A DNA stretch of 64,000 nt, taken from Penelope pileata. Taxonomy: Eukaryota > Chordata > Aves > Galliformes > Cracidae. Each line of letters opens with the position of its first letter. Within the stretch, counting starts at the first letter, position 1. Below, piece after piece: positions 61,201 to 64,000 of this stretch. The notes beneath the pieces are model-generated. The model was given only the letters and a program-made list of their open reading frames with translations. It did not search any database and was not told the origin of the DNA. Both the position numbers and the translations under genes were made by a program. The DNA lies in assembly GCA_013396635.1 (NCBI GenBank), contig WBMW01000147.1, positions 687,346 through 751,345 on the forward strand, in the 5' to 3' direction.

Positions 61201-61533
61201 CACCTGACTGTGTTCTTCCTGCCCATACTCAGGCTGCACTAATAGAGATACATTCAAGTTCTAAATCTTTATGTTGACAAACCAGCATGACATGGCACAC
61301 TGAATTTAAACAGCTGCAGTCCACGCTGTATTTGCTGTCACTGATAATGAGTTTGCTTTTCTTCTTGACAGATGGAGGCTAAAGTGGTGATGGCAAAATT
61401 GCTGCAGAGGTTTGAATTCCAGCTGGTACCAGGGCAGAGTTTTAAACTCTTGGACACTGGAACCCTTAGGCCACTAGATGGAGTCATGTGTAAATTAAAG
61501 CCAAGGAGCCTTCTGAAGGGTTTCCAGGTGTAA
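48873..61533 (+). CDS. CYP46A1: Cholesterol 24-hydroxylase family cytochrome P450 (CYP46A1 or close paralogue), 15 exons
   Basis: Joined exons: 48873-49000, 52143-52220, 52490-52571, 53125-53198, 53866-53952, 54636-54774, 55368-55478, 56177-56333, 56691-56753, 57517-57589, 57993-58077, 59901-60011, 60277-60365, 60832-60898, 61372-61533. All junctions are GT-AG and in phase, giving 501 aa (human 500 aa, also 15 exons). The family hydroxylates cholesterol at C24 in the ER of neurons, allowing its export from brain. Visible: Leu-rich N-terminal anchor (about 5-25), HIPGAPR hinge, WHKQR C-helix (137-141 region), AGHETT oxygen-activation motif (306-311), ExxR at E363/R366, PDRF (417-420) and heme loop FSLGPRSCIG with ligand C441. 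By eye roughly 60% of residues match human CYP46A1 from memory, which is low enough that a CYP46A paralogue is possible. Position beside HHIPL1 supports CYP46A1. Confidence 0.93.
49001..52142. other. CYP46A1: CYP46A1 intron 1
   Basis: About 3.1 kb. The first 200 bp belong to the CpG island, and a diverged CR1 relic lies near 50.2-50.35 kb. No other gene is visible. Confidence 0.85.
50200..50350 (+). mobile_element. Diverged CR1 LINE 3' relic
   Basis: GGATGAGGCCCTGAGCAGTA, CTGGCCTCGAGCAGGGGGCT, GGACATGGCTTCTGGAGGTC and CCTTGTCAACCCAGATGACT follow the order of the CR1 3' end with many substitutions. Confidence 0.65.
52143..52220 (+). CDS. CYP46A1: CYP46A1 exon 2
   Basis: Residues 44-68: FFLGHLPILWRMMKK, then QEFVHDLFLQ. 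LGHLP is a strong family match. TTTGCAG acceptor, GTAAGT donor. Confidence 0.93.
52490..52571 (+). CDS. CYP46A1: CYP46A1 exon 3
   Basis: Residues 70-96: AKQYGPVIRINAFHRVSV then VILSPEGVK, the first beta-sheet and B-helix region. TTTGTAG acceptor, GTACTG donor, phase 0 end. Confidence 0.95.
53125..53198 (+). CDS. CYP46A1: CYP46A1 exon 4
   Basis: Residues 97-120: EFLMSPEYPKDRLVYGR then MFNLFGV, covering the B'-C loop (substrate recognition site 1). Y111 aligns with the substrate-contacting tyrosine of human CYP46A1, while neighbours differ. TTTTAG acceptor, GTAGGC donor. Confidence 0.94.
53866..53952 (+). CDS. CYP46A1: CYP46A1 exon 5
   Basis: Residues 122-149: FLGNGLVTDRNYEHWHKQ then RKVMDPAFSR. 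WHKQRK is the C-helix heme-propionate motif WxxxR. GCTAG acceptor, GTAAGG donor. Confidence 0.96.
54636..54774 (+). CDS. CYP46A1: CYP46A1 exon 6
   Basis: Residues 151-196: YLVGVMETFNEKAEELMEK, LEEKADGKTEFS, MLTMMSRVTLDVIAK, the D and E helices. METFNEKAE is diagnostic for CYP46. TCCAG acceptor, GTACCA donor. Confidence 0.96.
55368..55478 (+). CDS. CYP46A1: CYP46A1 exon 7
   Basis: Residues 197-233: VAFGLELNVLKDDQTPFPHA then VTMIMKGLTETRIPFMQ, the E-F region and SRS-2. CCTCAG acceptor, GTTTGT donor. Confidence 0.94.
56177..56333 (+). CDS. CYP46A1: CYP46A1 exon 8
   Basis: Residues 234-285: YMPGKQKMIREVRESVRLL, RRVGRECLDQRREAIES, EKEVPLDIFTHILKGD, the G-H helix region. TTCAG acceptor, GTAGGA donor. 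Confidence 0.95.
56691..56753 (+). CDS. CYP46A1: CYP46A1 exon 9
   Basis: Residues 287-306: LEETRDDENILDNFITFFVA, the first half of the I helix. Two residues longer than human in the acidic stretch before ILDN. GACAG acceptor, GTTAGT donor; Gly codon split G|GT. Confidence 0.95.
57517..57589 (+). CDS. CYP46A1: CYP46A1 exon 10
   Basis: Residues 308-330: HETTANQLSFTIMALAQHP then DILE. E309/T310 complete the oxygen-activation motif AGHETT. GCTAG acceptor, GTATGT donor. Confidence 0.96.
57993..58077 (+). CDS. CYP46A1: CYP46A1 exon 11
   Basis: Residues 332-359: VQAEVDEVLGAKRDIEYED then LGKLKYLSQ, the J and J' helices. CTGCAG acceptor, GTACTG donor. Confidence 0.96.
58078..59900. other. CYP46A1: CYP46A1 intron 11
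   Basis: About 1.8 kb with short A and T runs (58610-58621 and around 59680). No gene or transposon recognised. Confidence 0.8.
59901..60011 (+). CDS. CYP46A1: CYP46A1 exon 12 (K helix, SRS-5)
   Basis: Residues 360-396: VLKESMRLYSPVPGTVRW then TGKENVIEGVRIPANTMLL. Contains the K-helix ExxR (E363, R366). The SRS-5 loop reads SPVPGTVR where human, as I recall, reads PPAWGTFR. ATGCAG acceptor, GTAAGT donor. Confidence 0.96.
60277..60365 (+). CDS. CYP46A1: CYP46A1 exon 13
   Basis: Residues 397-425: FSTYVMGRMERFFDDPLTF then NPDRFSKDAP. The PDRF motif (417-420) completes the ERR triad with the K helix. GGCAG acceptor, GTAAGT donor. Confidence 0.97.
60832..60898 (+). CDS. CYP46A1: CYP46A1 exon 14 (heme-binding loop)
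   Basis: Residues 427-448: PYYCYFPFSLGPRSCIG then QVFAQ. FSLGPRSCIG is the P450 Cys-ligand signature with C441 as thiolate ligand. TGTAG acceptor, GTAAGC donor. Confidence 0.97.
61372..61533 (+). CDS. CYP46A1: CYP46A1 exon 15 (C-terminus, stop)
   Basis: Residues 449-501: MEAKVVMAKLLQRFEFQLVP, GQSFKLLDTGTLRPLD, GVMCKLKPRSLLKGFQV, then TAA. T479 aligns with the SRS-6 threonine of human CYP46A1. The proline-rich tail of the human enzyme is absent. TTGACAG acceptor. Confidence 0.96.
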   Translation: MEAKVVMAKLLQRFEFQLVPGQSFKLLDTGTLRPLDGVMCKLKPRSLLKGFQV

Positions 61534-62870
61534 CCATCAGGAAGAGGAGCGTGAAATGACTGGTTGATTTTCATCAGATTTTGAAGATTTTTAAAGTAAT
61601 CAAAGGTTAGATTTTTCAGGCACCTTTAGACAATTACTAGACTGGAAATTGTCATAACTTCCTCATCATTTACTGAAGAAAACCTTAGGAGATTCGCTCT
61701 AGATATGTTTGAAAATCTTTGACCTGGAAGCATCCCTGGAAATGCAAAGCATTCTGTTTTCCTGGGAGACTGTTTGGTTCTTTCCAGACTTTGAAATGGA
61801 CATCCTCTCACTGAAGTATCCCTGGGAGTTCCACACAAACCTAAGATCAAATCCCAGCAGATAGCTTCCACTAGTTTTATTTACAGCACAACGTGGTCTC
61901 AGTAAGCCCTTGTGTGTGGAATTTATATACCATGAAAAACCACAGAAGACAGGATTGAACTCAGGAAGAGAAGTCTGGAGCCATTGTATTGGTCAAAACA
62001 GTTTTCTCGTCTTTGCTCTAAATGAGAAAAATGATTGAGAGAAGTGATTTGAAACAAAAATCAGAGACTGCGGTCACTAATTGTCCCTGTTGCTTCTGCC
62101 TCATTTTTCTTCAGTCTCTTCTACTTCCAGCATTAGTCAGGGTGTAGATTCACAATCCAGGCAACGCTCTTCTTGTGGGGGAGGACTTGGGTTCACTTTG
62201 ACCTGGATCATTTTCTCCTCTGGCTCACTGTGAAGGCACCCGAACACTCGAACCGGACGGCTTAAGAAGAACAGCAGGGTTGGAAGTGAGTGCCTGGAAT
62301 CTAACGCTGCTTAAACTGACCTTGCCTTGAAGAAGTGTGTGTGCAGCCTGAGCCAAAGGCAAAAGGATGCCGTGGCGTCCTCTTCTGCCATTGCTCCAAA
62401 GTTGCCCACTTTGTGCTGGCTCTGCAAGGGGAAAAACGATAATGTGAAAATCCAGAATACATGGATGTCTCATGTGAGTTTGCGCATAAAACCTGCCATG
62501 AAGTGAAGGGAATTCAAGACCTTTGGTACTGTTGGTGTTACCACCTTTTCGAGAGAGAGAACTGAGCATGAATACTGCCAAGTTAGCATGGTGTTTTCCA
62601 CAGCAGGAGAGTGACTTCCCAGAGATTGCCTTGGTCTGCTCCTGTTGTGCACCGTCTCACTCCGAGCAGCAGAGGGATAACAGGCTGGTACGGCTGGTGC
62701 TGCTTCTGACAACATCAGCAATGTTATGCAGTGTGCTGATATACCTAGAGGTAGCAGCACTTGTACCGCCAGAGGTGTAGGCTGTCTGTAGACCAGCACT
62801 GCAATCCCTTTTGCTGCAGAGCTGCTTGTGTTTTCCTATGCATTAATAAAACCTGGTGTGGAAATCAGAG
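61534..62870 (+). other. CYP46A1: Probable CYP46A1 3'UTR
   Basis: Non-coding sequence from the TAA to just past the first canonical polyA signal at 62845. The 1.3 kb length is ordinary for a vertebrate 3'UTR. Confidence 0.65.
62845..62850 (+). terminator. CYP46A1: Polyadenylation signal AATAAA of CYP46A1
   Basis: First AATAAA after the stop codon. It is followed within 30-70 bases by GT-rich sequence (TGGTGTGG, GTGGGTGTGTG) as expected for a downstream cleavage element. Confidence 0.7.
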
Positions 62871-64000
62871 GCCTCTCAGCTGGACATGCATGTGGGGAGT
62901 GGGTGTGTGAGAGGGCTGGATGTTGGATGTCAGTGAGGCTGAATGTGCAGAAGGCTGGGTTGGAGGTGTTGACGGGAAGGACACATCTCAGCGGTGCTGG
63001 GGCCGCGCAGGGAGCTGTGAAGGAGAGAACAGCACACAGCTTGGGGTGAGATGCTGCCACCTCTGTCCTACTACTGAGTGAGGTGAGATGCATTAGGGGC
63101 AGCAAGCACGCATTCCCTTCTGCTCCCTCTGCAACAGGGTGCATCTGGGGAGGGCTCGGCTGACGGGGGGTGACACCATGTTAAAACCCTGCAGCAAGGC
63201 CCAGTGCCATGCAACTGCCCAGGGACGGCTGCCACCAGCCTTTCTCCTGTCCCTGCACCCATGAGCTTCTGCAGAACTGTCACCTGCCAGTGTCATCGTC
63301 CTCCAGCAGGTGGCAAGCTCTCATTGGCAATGCACTGAGCAGCAGCAGCACCTCAGCCTTGGCAGCTCCTTGTTGTACGAGACAACAACCTCCACGTGCT
63401 CCTGCAGGCATTGCAGGCAGCAGTAGGTGATGTCTAGGCTGAGGGAATGATGTGCCAATACGCTGCGGTACTCTCTGTTCCATCCTGCACCCCAAGCCCC
63501 GTGATCCACCTCAAAAAGGATCAGTGTATGATGCAGCATGTCCAGGGACACGCTCCCAGGGCCCTATGTGCCAGACAGGGCTGGCTGAGAAACTTCAGGG
63601 CAGGAGTACCCGGGCAGGCCCAGCTATGACTGCTGCGGGTTACAGAGAGACCCGGGGCTGCAGCTTCCATGGGTGCTGCAGCAAAGGACAGTTCCTCCTC
63701 CCTCCCCCAGACACACACCTTGCAGGTGCCAGCCAGGAGCCAGGGCAAAGGGCTGCCCCAGAGGTGAGCACACCAATGGCACAGCAAGTTCCTGAGTTGT
63801 TCCTGCAGCGCCTGAACCTTCCCCCTGCTCTGAGGGATGGCTGCTGCGGGTTCCTTTGATCCCTTCCCAGAGCTGTGAACTTTGCCTACTCCCTCTGGAA
63901 TTGTGCCCAGGACTTTCATGTGTGTGCGGACTTCCCCTTAGGACTTCTCCCAACTTTTCATGCTAACCCGAGAGCACCTCCGTGCAGCAGACAAGTAAGA
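62871..64000. other. Downstream flank, no supported gene
   Basis: GC-richer and CAG/CTG-rich sequence with overlapping open frames on both strands, none matching a known family or showing a CYP46A motif. It may lead to another transcription unit beyond the window. Confidence 0.5.

Noticed and set aside
1..64000. CRISPR arrays, operons, phage or bacterial-type systems, intact retroviruses
   Set aside because: No repeat-spacer arrays, no bacterial gene packing and no retroviral polymerase motifs were seen. The window is ordinary vertebrate chromosomal DNA.

Overview
The window is animal nuclear DNA and almost certainly avian. Both genes have vertebrate exon-intron structure, the repeats are 3' ends of CR1 LINEs (the dominant avian retroelement), and there are CpG-island promoters but no mammalian SINEs. 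The best preserved CR1 copies look to me like galliform families; that narrower placement is inference.

Two protein-coding genes, both on the + strand, can be assembled completely exon by exon with consistent GT-AG splice sites and reading phase. The first is HHIPL1 (Hedgehog-interacting-protein-like 1): 9 exons, 23976-40143, 772 visible codons. The second is a cholesterol 24-hydroxylase family cytochrome P450, CYP46A1 or a close CYP46A paralogue: 15 exons, 48873-61533, 501 aa. The order HHIPL1 then CYP46A1 matches human chromosome 14q32.2. In human the next gene upstream is CCDC85C in the opposite orientation, which fits the GC-rich CCAAT-box island at the left edge next to a 153-base assembly gap.

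Layout: 1-153 gap; 154-590 CpG island, probably the promoter flank of a leftward gene; about 0.6-23.5 kb intergenic DNA with no supported gene, holding simple repeats, a short CR1 relic and a possible POU/SOX site cluster; about 23.7-24.3 kb CpG island with HHIPL1 exon 1, whose signal-peptide end is damaged around a single N; 24-40 kb HHIPL1 exons, ending in a terminal exon for a Pro/basic linker and SRCR domain; 41.3-48.6 kb intergenic DNA with two substantial CR1 copies, the second ending about 280 bp before the CYP46A1 start codon; 48.6-49.2 kb CpG island and CYP46A1 exon 1; 52-61.5 kb remaining CYP46A1 exons; 3'UTR to a polyA signal at 62845; then unexplained GC-richer sequence to the end.

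The genes act separately. HHIPL1 is a secreted extracellular glycoprotein linked to Hedgehog signalling. CYP46A1 is an ER membrane monooxygenase that makes 24S-hydroxycholesterol for brain cholesterol export. I found no evidence of a new multi-gene system. The points most worth following are the broken HHIPL1 start, the divergence of the P450 (possibly a paralogue with altered substrate-recognition residues), and several non-coding sequence structures.
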